64,000 bases of DNA from Bacillus sp. Marseille-Q1617 (GCF_903645295.1 NZ_CAHJXM010000001.1:1241501-1305500), one strand, 5' to 3'. Positions 53,024-63,400 are shown, counted from the first letter of the stretch. Numbers and translations: made by a program. The notes: generated by a model from the letters alone, not told the origin.

Positions 53024-53763
53024 GACTAGAAGGTAAAGTGGCCCTCATCACGGGAGCTGCAAATGGAATCGGATATGCAGCAGCAGAAGTGTTTGTAAGG
53101 GAAGGATGTCACGTCGCACTTATTGATTTTGATGAAGAGAAAGGAAGAGAGAGAGTAACGTCCTTGAATGAGATGGGGGGAGGTAAAGCAGAATTCTTTC
53201 AGGGGGATGTGGCGGACCGTTCTTCTGTGGACGGCTTTGTAACGAAAGCCAAAGAGCATTTCGGCAAAATAGATATTCTTATCAATAATGCCGGGATAAC
53301 GAGGGACGGAATGCTTCATAAGCTGTCGGCCGAAAACTTCCAAAAAGTGCTCGATGTCAATTTGACCGGTGTATTCAATTGTACCCAAGCCGTCCTTCCT
53401 CACCTGATTGAAAACGGAAAAGGCAAAATCATCAATACTTCTTCCGTGAGCGGGGTCTATGGAAATGTGGGGCAGACCAACTATGCTGCCGCCAAAGCCG
53501 CTGTGGTCGGGATGACAAAAACATGGGCGAAGGAGCTTGGCCGTAAAGGAATCAATGTCAATGCAGTGGCCCCGGGCTTCACTGAAACCGGCATGGTCTC
53601 AAGCGTCCCTGAAAAAGTGATCGAAAGCATGAAAGCGATGGTTCCGTTGGGAAGGCTTGGGAAGCCGGAAGATATTGCAAAAGCGTATTTGTATTTAGCA
53701 TCTGATGACAGTGATTATGTGAATGGCACCGTTCTCCATGTAGACGGCGGAATCATGATGTAA
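53020..53763 (+). CDS. Short-chain dehydrogenase (FabG-like, probably NAD-linked)
   Basis: A 247-residue SDR: Rossmann TGAANGIG (11-18), NNAG (89-92), Asn114, Ser142, Tyr155 and Lys159. At the end of strand beta-2 an Asp (Asp36 in VALIDFDEE) takes the place where NADPH-using FabG and PhaB have basic residues, favouring NAD+. That suits oxidation of a 3-hydroxyacyl-CoA to a 3-oxoacyl-CoA. Followed 44 bases later by the thiolase. Confidence 0.9.
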   Translation: MRLEGKVALITGAANGIGYAAAEVFVREGCHVALIDFDEEKGRERVTSLNEMGGGKAEFFQGDVADRSSVDGFVTKAKEHFGKIDILINNAGITRDGMLHKLSAENFQKVLDVNLTGVFNCTQAVLPHLIENGKGKIINTSSVSGVYGNVGQTNYAAAKAAVVGMTKTWAKELGRKGINVNAVAPGFTETGMVSSVPEKVIESMKAMVPLGRLGKPEDIAKAYLYLASDDSDYVNGTVLHVDGGIMM

Positions 53764-53807
53764 AACAGCATTCTAAAATTCGAGACGTTTGAAAGGGGAA
53801 GAGCAAA

Positions 53808-54983
53808 ATGAGAAATGTAGTAATCACATCAGCCCTTCGTACACCGGTAGGAGCATTTGGAGGAGCCTTCAAAGACCTGCTGCCAACAGATTTGATTGTC
53901 CCTGTAATGAAGGAAGCAGCCAAACAGAGCAATCTTCATTCAAGTGAAATTGACGAAGTCATCCTGGGACATTGCATACAGCGTACGGACCAGCCAAATA
54001 CTGCCCGGACGGCCGCGCTTCTTTCCGGTTTTGATGACACGACAACGGGTTTCACAATACAGAGGCAATGTGCCAGCGGGATGCAGGCAATCATCTCCGC
54101 AGCCTTGCAGATTCAAACAGGATTATCCGAGATCGTCCTGGCAGGCGGAGTGGAAGCGATGAGCTCAAGCCCCTATATCTTAAAACAGCACCGTTTCGGG
54201 CAGAGGCTGCAGCATGGTGAAGTCCGGGATTCCGTATGGGAAGTACTCGAGGATCCGATTCATGGGATCATGATGGGCGAAACGGCAGAAAACCTGGCGG
54301 AAAGCCACGATATCTCACGTGAAGAACAGGACCAATTCGCTATGCTCAGTCATCAAAGAGCGGTAAATGCAATCGAAAAGGGTTATTTTGATTCTCAAAT
54401 CGTTCCTGTAACAATAAAAGGCCGCAAAGGAGAAAAAGTCATCGGCACCGATGAAAGCCCGCGTCCCGGATTGACTGCAGACAAGCTGGCTAACTTAAAG
54501 CCTGCTTTCCGTGAGGGCGGGACCGTAACAGCAGGGAATTCTTCCAGTTTGAATGACGGGGGAGCCGCCCTGATCCTGATGAGCGAAGAAGAAGCAGAGA
54601 AAAAAGGGCTTCAGCCGCTGGCTCGCATTGCCGGCTACTCAGTTGCCGGGGTCGATCCTAAGATCATGGGGATCGGACCGGTGCCTGCCATCCAGGACGG
54701 GATACATAAAGGTAACTGGACGTTGGATGAAATCGATTTATTCGAAATCAATGAGGCGTTTGCCGCACAGTACCTGGCAGTCGAAAAAGAGCTTGGTCTT
54801 GATCGCAATAAGGTGAATGTAAACGGAAGCGGGATCAGCATCGGCCATCCGGTCGGGTGTACGGGTGCTCGGATCGCCGTCTCTCTTGTGCATGAACTGA
54901 AGAGGCAGAACTTGAAAAAGGGAATTGCTTCTTTATGTGTAGGCGGAGGCATGGGGGCTTCAGTTTTATTAGAAAGCTTGTAA
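53808..54983 (+). CDS. Acetyl-CoA acyltransferase (thiolase II family)
   Basis: A 391-residue thiolase. Active-site Cys88 is in [11 protein letters not shown], with NEAFAAQ, His in [14 protein letters not shown] (about 347) and the second Cys in [11 protein letters not shown] (about 377). It can cleave a 3-oxoacyl-CoA to acetyl-CoA and a shorter acyl-CoA, or run in reverse. GAAAGGGGAAG precedes the ATG. Last gene of the importer-enzyme operon. Confidence 0.94.
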   Translation: MRNVVITSALRTPVGAFGGAFKDLLPTDLIVPVMKEAAKQSNLHSSEIDEVILGHCIQRTDQPNTARTAALLSGFDDTTTGFTIQRQCASGMQAIISAALQIQTGLSEIVLAGGVEAMSSSPYILKQHRFGQRLQHGEVRDSVWEVLEDPIHGIMMGETAENLAESHDISREEQDQFAMLSHQRAVNAIEKGYFDSQIVPVTIKGRKGEKVIGTDESPRPGLTADKLANLKPAFREGGTVTAGNSSSLNDGGAALILMSEEEAEKKGLQPLARIAGYSVAGVDPKIMGIGPVPAIQDGIHKGNWTLDEIDLFEINEAFAAQYLAVEKELGLDRNKVNVNGSGISIGHPVGCTGARIAVSLVHELKRQNLKKGIASLCVGGGMGASVLLESL

Positions 54984-55004
54984 GTTTAAAAGAAAAGGAG
55001 AAGG

Positions 55005-55028
55005 ACCAGTCCTGGGATGGGGGCTGGT
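55005..55028 (+). terminator. Terminator of the importer-enzyme operon
   Basis: Stem ACCAGTCC / GGGCTGGT (one G-U pair), followed by GCTTTTTT. Bases 55029-55309 contain nothing else I can identify besides the AT-rich promoter area of the next gene. Confidence 0.7.
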
Positions 55029-55309
55029 GCTTTTTTATGTTCCGGGAAAGATCGGGTTGGAATCAGAGAACGTTGATCCCATGTGGCTTCAATTAATTCT
55101 CAGCCTCTATTTTTAAAACATGGGGTATCTTTTCCAAGCATAGCGACTGAATGTCTATTGTAATCCATATTTATCCAGATATGCCTTCTTTTCTACCAAA
55201 CAAAAGTGATTCATATTACTTATTTTAGAAAATTTACATTATTTTAACCCTTTTTCAAAATTTTCTAGTGTACGCTAAGTACGTATTTAATACGAAGGAG
55301 GCGTTATGT

Positions 55310-56485
55310 TTGAAACAGTTTTCAGGAAAATTGGTCAGTATCATCACTGTATTCGTAATGGTTTTATTGATCTGCAGCGGAATGCAATTGGACAATATCA
55401 ATGCTGCTGGCAGCGGTACATGGAGTTCACCATTTTCAGTAAGCCAGGCGATATCAAACCAAACCGGTGCAGTCCATTCAGTCGAGGGGTATGTCGTTGG
55501 GCAGCCCACATCACAAACATCTGTCGTGACAAGCAATTTCCCGAATGATTATGCACTTGCACTGGCCGACTCACCGACGGAAACAAATACGTCAGAAATG
55601 ATATTTGTTCAGATACCTTCTTCATTTCGTTCAAGTTTTGGCCTTCAAAGTAACCCGGATCTGATGGGGCAGAAACTTAAAGTTACCGGAAGCCTGACAG
55701 ATTATTTCTCACATCCGGGAGTGAAGTCGACGGCCGCTTTTGAAGAGGTGGAGGGAGATACAGACCCAACAGATCCGACAGATCCTGGCGATCCTCCATC
55801 GTACGAAGAGTATTATACTGCTGCTGAAGGAAAAACAGGCTCTAACCTTAAATCCGCATTGCACAACATCATTGATGATCACACTACACTTTCCTATAGT
55901 GAAGTATGGGGGGCGCTCCGGAATACAGACGAGGATCCCGCAAACTTAAACAACGTTCTTTTATTATATTCAGGCCGTTCTCAATCGAAATTCACCAACG
56001 GAGGCGGAGTGGATGACTGGAACCGCGAGCACGTGTGGGCTAAATCCCATGGTGACTTTGGAACGTCACAGGGAGCGGGGACAGATTTGCATCATCTCCG
56101 TCCGACAGACGTAACGGTGAATTCCTCCAGAGGGAATCTCGATTTCGACAATGGAGGCAGTGAACACAGTGAAGCTCCTGGAAATTATTATGACGGCGAT
56201 TCCTGGGAGCCCCGGGACGAAGTAAAAGGGGACGTTGCCCGGATGATTTTCTACATGGCCGTCCGCTATGAAGGCGACAGCGGTGAAGTAGACCTTGAAT
56301 TGAATGAGTATGTGAATAACGGCAGTGCCCCGTATCACGGAAAGATCTCCGTTTTGCTGGAATGGCATGCAGAGGATCCTGTGGATTCAAGGGAAATTCG
56401 CCGGAACAATATTATTTTTGAAGACTATCAAGGAAACCGGAACCCTTTCATCGATCATCCGGAATGGGCAGAGATGATTTGGTGA
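55310..56485 (+). CDS. Secreted endonuclease I-type nuclease with N-terminal OB-like domain
   Basis: The TTG at 55310 follows AAGGAGG by 8 bases, giving a 391-residue protein with a Sec signal peptide (about 1-33, NINAAG). Residues about 34-145 match a bacterial OB-like domain found in extracellular proteins (SVEGYVVGQPT ... KLKVTGSLTDYF). A DPTDPTDPGDPP linker follows. The nuclease domain (about 165-390) has the endonuclease I motif DDWNREHVWAKSHGDF with GTDLHHLRPTD and NSSRGNLDF. B. subtilis YurI/Bsn has the same nuclease core. Probably degrades extracellular nucleic acid. Confidence 0.9.
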   Translation: MKQFSGKLVSIITVFVMVLLICSGMQLDNINAAGSGTWSSPFSVSQAISNQTGAVHSVEGYVVGQPTSQTSVVTSNFPNDYALALADSPTETNTSEMIFVQIPSSFRSSFGLQSNPDLMGQKLKVTGSLTDYFSHPGVKSTAAFEEVEGDTDPTDPTDPGDPPSYEEYYTAAEGKTGSNLKSALHNIIDDHTTLSYSEVWGALRNTDEDPANLNNVLLLYSGRSQSKFTNGGGVDDWNREHVWAKSHGDFGTSQGAGTDLHHLRPTDVTVNSSRGNLDFDNGGSEHSEAPGNYYDGDSWEPRDEVKGDVARMIFYMAVRYEGDSGEVDLELNEYVNNGSAPYHGKISVLLEWHAEDPVDSREIRRNNIIFEDYQGNRNPFIDHPEWAEMIW

Positions 56486-56498
56486 TAGATTGACTTAG

Positions 56499-56526
56499 CG
56501 CTTGGGGCATTGTGATGTCCCGGGCG
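56499..56526 (+). terminator. Terminator of the nuclease gene
   Basis: Twelve-pair stem CGCTTGGGGCAT / ATGTCCCGGGCG (three G-U pairs), followed by seven T. Confidence 0.88.
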
Positions 56527-56680
56527 TTTTTTTATGAATGATTACTAGAATCGTAAGTGAAATGAGAATTTTGAATGAAAGTAAGAGGAAATTTATAAGA
56601 TGGTGGACGAATAACTAGGAGGGGATTAGTTCTAGACAAGTAATCGACCTGGATTGGACTGCTCCCGTTTAATAATTACG

Positions 56681-56840
56681 ACAGATATTGATTTATCGCG
56701 CCAGTTTTTCAATAATTGAGCCACTTTCAGGGTTATTGCGCAACATTTTGAATAATTGAGCCACTTTCAGGATTATCGCGCAACATTTCGAATAATTGCG
56801 CCACTCTCACAGTAATTGCGCCACTTGTCGAAAACTCCGA
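56681..56840. repeat. Eight-unit 20 bp tandem array
   Basis: Units begin at 56681, 56701 and so on to 56821, exactly 20 bp apart. Typical units are CCACTTTCAGGATTATCGCG and CAACATTTCGAATAATTGCG. Same family as 31276-31395, in the opposite orientation. The minus-strand frame across it is an artefact. No other feature lies between 56527 and the promoter at 56891. Confidence 0.82.
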
Positions 56841-56890
56841 ATCGCTGCCCGTCCTCAAAAGCCCAATTCTAAAACAGCTGCACCCATTCC

Positions 56891-56923
56891 TGTAACTCAT
56901 TTGTAACTCCACCGCTCTAAGAT
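56891..56923 (+). promoter_or_regulatory. BTAD/SARP-type activator site and promoter of the acyl-CoA ligase gene
   Basis: Heptamers TGTAACT at 56891-56897 and 56902-56908 (11 bp period), then 9 bp to -10 TAAGAT (56918-56923). Bases 56891-56910 are the same as 46340-46359, and the region beyond differs. No -35 hexamer. Confidence 0.75.
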
Positions 56924-56953
56924 AAAAGCAATCCAATCCAAGGAGGAGATGAG

Positions 56954-58435
56954 ATGGAAAGAGTGACAGATTGGTTGCAGAAGCGATCAATCATCTCTCC
57001 TGAACGGGTGGCGCTTGTAAATGGATCCACCAATGAGATGATTACGTACCGCTCACTTGATGCAAGAGCGGCAAAGTGGGCATTTTATATGAAAGAGAAA
57101 GGGATACGAAAAGGAGATCGGATTGTTTTCATCGCCAAAAATCACCCTGTCTGCTTTGAACTGCTGTTTGCCTGCAGTAAAATTGGAGCTGTCTTTGTAC
57201 CATTAAACTGGCGTCTGTCCCCGGCGGAGATCGAATCGCTGATAGGTGACTGCACCCCTGAACTGGTCTTCTTTCAAGCTGAATTTGAATATTTGGCCGA
57301 TAACATGCAAAAAGGATACAAAACTGAAATGGTAGAAGAGGCTGCATTTCGGGTGAATAGTGGAACAGAGCTGAAATCACAAACACCTCTTGAAAGAGAT
57401 GATCCCTGGATCATGATTTATACCGGCGGGACTACAGGCAAGTCAAAGGGAGTCATCCTATCATATAGATCAATTAATGCAAATGCCCTGAATACGGTAA
57501 TAAGCTGGAATCTAACAGAAGAAGATAGTACGATTACGTATTTACCGACATTCCACACGGGAGGGCTGAATGCACTTTCATTACCGATCTTGATGATTGG
57601 GGGGAAAGTGGTGACGGCTGAACGATTTGAACCTCTCCAGGCCATTGATATGCTGAATCGTCATGGATGCACGATCGTGTTACTGGTACCGACGATGTAT
57701 CATGGACTGATGGAAGAGAAGGATTTCGGACATGCCACTTTTCCTAAGATGAAGGTATTTCTGTCGGGAGGAGCGCCATGTCCCGGGAAAGTGTATGATG
57801 TCTTCAAAGCCAAGGGGCTGCAGTTCAAGGAAGGGTACGGCTTGACCGAGGCAGGGCCGAATAACTTCTATATTGACCCTGGGAAAATGAAGAAAGGATC
57901 GATTGGAAAATCAATGATGCTTAATGAAGTGAAGGTCGTCGATCACAAAGGGGAATGTGTGAAAGATGGGGATGTAGGTGAACTGCTTCTTGGCGGAGAC
58001 CACCTATTTAAAGAATATTGGAAAATGCCGGAAGAGACGGCAGCGGCACTGAGAGACGGCTGGCTTCACACAGGGGATCTGGCAAGAGTTGATCGAGAAG
58101 GTGATTATTTTATCGTCGGACGCAAAAAAGATATGATCATTTCAGGCGGGGAAAATATTTATCCTCAGGAAATCGAACATTGGCTATGCGAGCATCCGTC
58201 CATCTCTGAATGTGCCGTCACAGGGATGCCGCATGAAAAGTGGGGAGAGGTAGTCACTGCTTTTATTACGCTGCGTGATGGCAGTAGATTATCGGCAACT
58301 GAAGCAAAGGCTTACTGTCTCGAAAAATTCGGTGCATTTAAGATTCCAAAACATTATCACTTTATCGAAGAAATTCCAAAAACCGATGTCGGGAAAGTAA
58401 ATAAAAAAGAGTTAGTAGAAAACTATATTTTATAA
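56954..58435 (+). CDS. Acyl-CoA ligase (ANL superfamily)
   Basis: A 493-residue ANL enzyme: P-loop YTGGTTGKSKG, EGYGLTEAGPNN, TGDLARVDREGDYF and the catalytic Lys in IPKTDVGKVNKKELV. AAGGAGGAG precedes the ATG. It forms acyl-CoA from an acid with ATP. The promoter repeats tie it to the importer-enzyme operon, which lacks a ligase of its own, so it probably activates the acid brought in by the importer. Its acyl pocket differs from the long-chain ligase LcfB in this window. Confidence 0.92.
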   Translation: MERVTDWLQKRSIISPERVALVNGSTNEMITYRSLDARAAKWAFYMKEKGIRKGDRIVFIAKNHPVCFELLFACSKIGAVFVPLNWRLSPAEIESLIGDCTPELVFFQAEFEYLADNMQKGYKTEMVEEAAFRVNSGTELKSQTPLERDDPWIMIYTGGTTGKSKGVILSYRSINANALNTVISWNLTEEDSTITYLPTFHTGGLNALSLPILMIGGKVVTAERFEPLQAIDMLNRHGCTIVLLVPTMYHGLMEEKDFGHATFPKMKVFLSGGAPCPGKVYDVFKAKGLQFKEGYGLTEAGPNNFYIDPGKMKKGSIGKSMMLNEVKVVDHKGECVKDGDVGELLLGGDHLFKEYWKMPEETAAALRDGWLHTGDLARVDREGDYFIVGRKKDMIISGGENIYPQEIEHWLCEHPSISECAVTGMPHEKWGEVVTAFITLRDGSRLSATEAKAYCLEKFGAFKIPKHYHFIEEIPKTDVGKVNKKELVENYIL

Positions 58436-58489
58436 AAAAAGGTAAAATTCCCTTGCACCTCGAATTCTACTAACTTGAGGTGAAAACAG

Positions 58490-59038
58490 ATGAAACCATT
58501 ACTTACAGGTACGAGTCTTTATTTCTCAGGCTTACATGAAGACGATGCCCCGCTCCTTGTGAAATGGAGCCAGAATGAGAAGCTTCAGCGGCTGCTGGAT
58601 GCTCTTCCGTATAAACCGAAGTCTGAAGATGAAGTGAAGAAATGGATAGGAGGGGAGGAGGATAATGCCTATCGCTTGGGAATCCGCTTGAAAGACAGCG
58701 GCCGATTGATCGGCTATGCTGAGCTTGACGGGATTCTCTGGGCGCACCGGGTAGGAGGGCTCTCGATTATCATCGGGGAAGAAGAATGCCAAGGCATGGG
58801 GTATGGCAGGGAAGCGATGGAATGCGTACTGGCTTATGCATTCGGAGAGTTAAATTTGCACCGCCTCCAATTAACGGTATTTTCATATAATACACGTGCC
58901 ATCCGTTTATATGAAACTCTTGGTTTCACAAAAGAAGGGAGCTTCCGGGAATTTCTGCAGAGAGACGGAGAACGTCATGATATGCATTTATATGGAATGC
59001 TTTCTGATGAATGGCAAAAACGCAAAAAAGAAGGATGA
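58490..59038 (+). CDS. GNAT-family N-acetyltransferase (RimJ/RimL-like)
   Basis: A 182-residue GNAT protein. The acetyl-CoA segment is IIGEEECQGMGYGREAMECVLAYAF (about 97-121), and LNLHRLQLTVFSYNTRAIRLYETLGFTKEG completes the fold. Acts on a protein N terminus or a small molecule; not predictable. GAGGTG precedes the ATG. Confidence 0.9.
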   Translation: MKPLLTGTSLYFSGLHEDDAPLLVKWSQNEKLQRLLDALPYKPKSEDEVKKWIGGEEDNAYRLGIRLKDSGRLIGYAELDGILWAHRVGGLSIIIGEEECQGMGYGREAMECVLAYAFGELNLHRLQLTVFSYNTRAIRLYETLGFTKEGSFREFLQRDGERHDMHLYGMLSDEWQKRKKEG

Positions 59039-59048
59039 TTTCCTTCTT
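59028..59048 (+). terminator. Terminator of the acetyltransferase gene
   Basis: Stem AAGAAGGA / TCCTTCTT overlapping the stop codon, followed by five more T. Confidence 0.9.
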
Positions 59049-59089
59049 TTTTTCTATGGTTGGTGAATTTCCCCGAGTGTTTAGTCGAT

Positions 59090-60244
59090 TCATCCCTCCG
59101 CGCAATCTCTTCTGAAAGTCAACATGATCCCGATTATTATATTCACCATAAAGCAAACCATTAGGAAAATCAGCGCCTGAGCGTAATTTACCTTCATGGC
59201 GATCAGGGGGGCAAGGCTGGTTCCTCCCAATAAAATAAACGAGTATAGACTGAGGGCCTGACTTCTGTCCATGCTGCTGATATCCCCTATCAACGTGATG
59301 ACGGTAGGGATCAAGAGGGAAATAGAAGAGACAAATAGAATGGAAGATATCATCAATAAAATCGGGGCGGGTGCAGAAAGGTAAATGAATGCAATGCCGA
59401 AGGACAAGACGGCAAGTGCAAATCCGAGAAATAATGTTTTAAAGGCTCCGATTTTTTTCAGAAGTCTCCCGGTAAATAGAGATAAACTAACGCCAAGCAA
59501 GCCTACAAGTCTTATTTGTAAAAGAAGAGAGTCTTCTCTGTACAAAAACCTTGTCATACTGTCATAGTAGACGACAAATGAAGATAGAAGTGTAAACACT
59601 ATGGCATAAAGCATTAGAAGTTGTTTATTGAGCAATAACCTGAATAGAATGTAGGCAGTTCGGGTTTCAGCTCTGTCTCCAGAAACAGTGGTCCCCGGAA
59701 GCGTCTTCTTTCCAGCGAGGAAAAGGATAAGATAAGCAAAGGAAAAAAATAAAAAGACTGCCGTCCAGTGAATGATCCGCGTGATCCCTTCGCTGAGTAA
59801 CTGCCCCAGAATTCCTGCGAACAGAAACCCCGAATTGATCATGGCGAGGAGAAGTGTCCTCTTTTTATCTTCAAACAGGTCATACGTATAGGAGAAAGCC
59901 ACTGGGGCAAAGCTCCCCAAACAAAATCCCTGCAGCCCTCTGGTGAGGGATAGACTCCAAGAATTGAAAGAGACCGTGACAAGGGCAGTTGAGATGGCGG
60001 AAGCGAGCATACCCAGTATCAATATCTCCCTCTTGCCGAACCGGTCGGCGATGTTAGCGAATATCAATAATCCGCATGCATAAAAAAACGTAAATGAACT
60101 GCCGGCCATCACGACTGATTCTGATGGAATCCCAATTGAAGAGGCGATATCCCCATAGATCGGTATGAATGTATAGATGTTGCTTGCGACCATGATTCCC
60201 ATGCTGACCAGTAAAACGGATATCAATTTATAGGATATATACAT
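59090..60244 (-). CDS. Major facilitator superfamily transporter
   Basis: A 384-residue protein with about twelve helices. The MFS loop 2-3 motif is ADRFGKREILILG (about 66-78), and GLQGFCLGSFAPVAFSYTYD lies in helix 4-5. Probably a drug/metabolite exporter; substrate unknown. There is no neighbouring regulator. Confidence 0.88.
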   Translation of the reverse strand: MYISYKLISVLLVSMGIMVASNIYTFIPIYGDIASSIGIPSESVVMAGSSFTFFYACGLLIFANIADRFGKREILILGMLASAISTALVTVSFNSWSLSLTRGLQGFCLGSFAPVAFSYTYDLFEDKKRTLLLAMINSGFLFAGILGQLLSEGITRIIHWTAVFLFFSFAYLILFLAGKKTLPGTTVSGDRAETRTAYILFRLLLNKQLLMLYAIVFTLLSSFVVYYDSMTRFLYREDSLLLQIRLVGLLGVSLSLFTGRLLKKIGAFKTLFLGFALAVLSFGIAFIYLSAPAPILLMISSILFVSSISLLIPTVITLIGDISSMDRSQALSLYSFILLGGTSLAPLIAMKVNYAQALIFLMVCFMVNIIIGIMLTFRRDCAEG

Positions 60245-60415
60245 TGACTGAAATCACCTGCCTTCTTTACTGTATGCAGAAGCTCCCAAATATTTTCAAA
60301 CAAGAATGAAGCAAGATGGATTTGTTCATGGAGATTATCGTTTATAATGGACCTATACAAAAAATCATAGAACCTATTGGTTAATATAGAAATACATATC
60401 TAAAGGAGTGAGAGT

Positions 60416-63400
60416 ATGGCTGTCAGATTTATAATTGGACGGGCAGGTACGGGAAAGAGCTACGGAATGCTGTCTGAAATAAAAGAAAAACTGCTCGAAC
60501 AGCCGAATGGAGATCCGATCATCTATCTGGTACCTGACCAGATGTCCTTTATATCGGAGTACGAATTAGTGAATTCCCCCGGATTGAACGGGATGATCCG
60601 TGCCCAGGTTTTCAGTTTTACGAGGCTGGCCTGGAAGATCCTTCAGGAAACAGGGGGGATGAGCCGTTATCATCTATCCAGCGTCGGGTTGAATATGATG
60701 ATTCGAAAAATCATCGAAGAGCACAAAGACGACTTGCATATCTTTTCAAAGGCTTCTGAAAAGCCGGGGTTCATCGACCATGTGGAAGCCATGCTGACAG
60801 AATTCAAACGGTATTGCATAAAGCCTCAGGAGCTTGAGGAATTCAATCAGGAAGAGGCGCAGTCGAAGGCATTAAAGGATAAACTTCATGATCTTGAACT
60901 TATTTATGAAAAATTCGAAGAAAAACTGATGGGGAAGTATATTGACTCAGAGGATTATTTTCAGCTTCTGGCTGATAATGTGAAAAACTCTGTCCTTCTT
61001 AAAAATGCCGACATTTATATTGACGGTTTTCACAGCTTCACACCGCAGGAATATCTCATCATTGAACAGCTGATCCAGCATAGCAGGAACGTCACGATTG
61101 CCCTTACAGCGGATTCCGATCAGCAGTTTGGCTCATTTAGTGAGCTGAGCCTGTTCAGGATGACGAATGAAACGTATGAGACGCTTCAGGATATATCCCA
61201 TAGGGCACATAAGCCGGTTGAAGAGGAAGTGTACGTCAAGCCGATCCGGTTTAGAAGCGGCACGATGCAGCACATCGAGAAATATTTTGAAGACCGGCCA
61301 GCTGTCAGCTATACCGGAGCGGATGCACGGGATTCCATTCAATTTTTGGAAGCGTCAAACCGCCGGGCGGAGATAGAGGGGATTGCAAGAGAGATCCGAA
61401 AACTTGCACGCACAGAAGGTTACAGGTATAAAGATATCGCTGTCCTGGTACGCAACAGCCAGGATTACCGGGATAAAATAGAAACGATATTCCAAGATTT
61501 CGAGATTCCTTTTTTCCTTGACCAGAAGAGAACGATGTTGAATCATCCACTGATTGAACTGATTCGTTCCACGCTTGAAATCATGAATTCGAATTGGAGA
61601 TATGAACCAGTCTTCAGGGCAGTGAAAACGGATCTGCTATTCCCATACCAAAAGGATCCTTCCGAGCTGCGGGAGCAGATGGACCGTCTGGAAAATTATG
61701 TGCTGGCATACGGTATCCAGGGAGAGCGCTGGACGGGTAAAGAGCGCTGGAAGTACCGCCGTTTCAGGGGTCTCGAACATGTTGATTCTCCCCAAACCGA
61801 CCGGGAAAGGGAGCTTGAGCATGAAATCAACGAGCTTCGGCTTTTCATTTCCGCTCCGATCGTCCGGCTCGGTAAACGACTTAAGAAGCAGAGTACAGGA
61901 AGAGAGTTTTGTGAAACGCTTTATCTTTATCTGGAAGAATTGGATATTCCGGCAAAGCTCGAGCGATTAAGAATACAAGCTGAAGAGCGTGGCGACCTTG
62001 TGGCTGCCAGGGAGCATGATCAAGCATGGAGTGCGGTCATTGAATTATTGGACCAGTATGTGGAAATGCTCGGGGATGAGGAAACAACCATCAAGAAATT
62101 CACTTCGATTCTGGATGCTGGTATAGAATCGATGAAGTTTTCGCTGGTGCCTCCTGCAATCGATCAAGTGATCATTGCTGACCTTGAGAAATCCAGGCTG
62201 GCAGATATCAAGGCTGCCTTTATGATCGGGGTCAATGACGGAGTCCTTCCGGCAAAAATGAGTGAAGAAGGCGTATTGTCAGACGAAGACAGGGAGGCAA
62301 TGCTACAAAAAGGCTTCAAGATAGCACCGACAAATCGGACGAAGCTTCTGGATGAAGAATTCGTTGCCTATAAAGCTTTTACAACACCGAGTGAAAAATT
62401 GTTTATCAGTCATCCGATCGCAAATGAAGAGGGAAAAGCACTGCTTCCATCTTCTTATATAAAAAGGCTGAAAGAAATGTACCCAGAAGCGGACACAAAA
62501 TTGTTGATCAATGAACCTTCTGAACTGTCAGAAGAAGAGCAGCTGCATTATGTATGCCACCCGAATGTCACGATCTCTCATTTGACATCCCAGCTGCAGC
62601 TGAAGAAACGGGAGTATCCGATTTATGACTTCTGGTGGGATGTGTATAATTTCTATGCGTCTTCACCTCAATGGAAATGGCAGGCGCAGCATATCTTATC
62701 AAGTCTTTTCCATGAAAATAAAGCGGGAAGGCTGACAGAAGAAACGAGCAGGGACCTATACGGGGAACATATACTTGCAAGTGTTTCCAGAATGGAGTTG
62801 TTCAATAGCTGTCCTTTCTCACACTTCGCCAGCCATGGCTTGAAGCTAAGGGAAAGAGAGTTCTTCAAGCTTGAGGCCCCTGATATCGGGGAGATGTTCC
62901 ACTCCGCGCTGAAGTGGATATCGGATGAGGTGGAGAAACATGGGCTGACCTGGGCAGGGCTCACAAAGGCACAATGCCTGCAATTGGCCAAGGATGCGGT
63001 GGCAATGCTGGCTCCCAAGCTGCAGCACCAGATACTCTTAAGCTCAAACCGCCTTCATTATATTGCAAAGAAGCTTGAACATATCATTGGACGTGCAAGT
63101 CTCATTCTGAGTGAGCATGCGAAAGCGAGCGGATTTGTGCCAGTCGGGGTGGAACTCGGATTCGGACCGAATGCGGAACTGCCGCCTTTTCAATTTCAAC
63201 TGCGTAACGGCACGAAAATGGAACTTCAAGGACGGATTGACCGGGTGGATAAGGCTGAAGATGAAAATGGGGTATACCTGCGCATTGTCGATTATAAATC
63301 CAGTGCAAGGGACCTTGATGTGACAGAGGTTTATTATGGACTTGCCCTTCAGATGCTGACTTATCTGGATATCGTCTTATCCCACTCGAAGCAATTTGTA

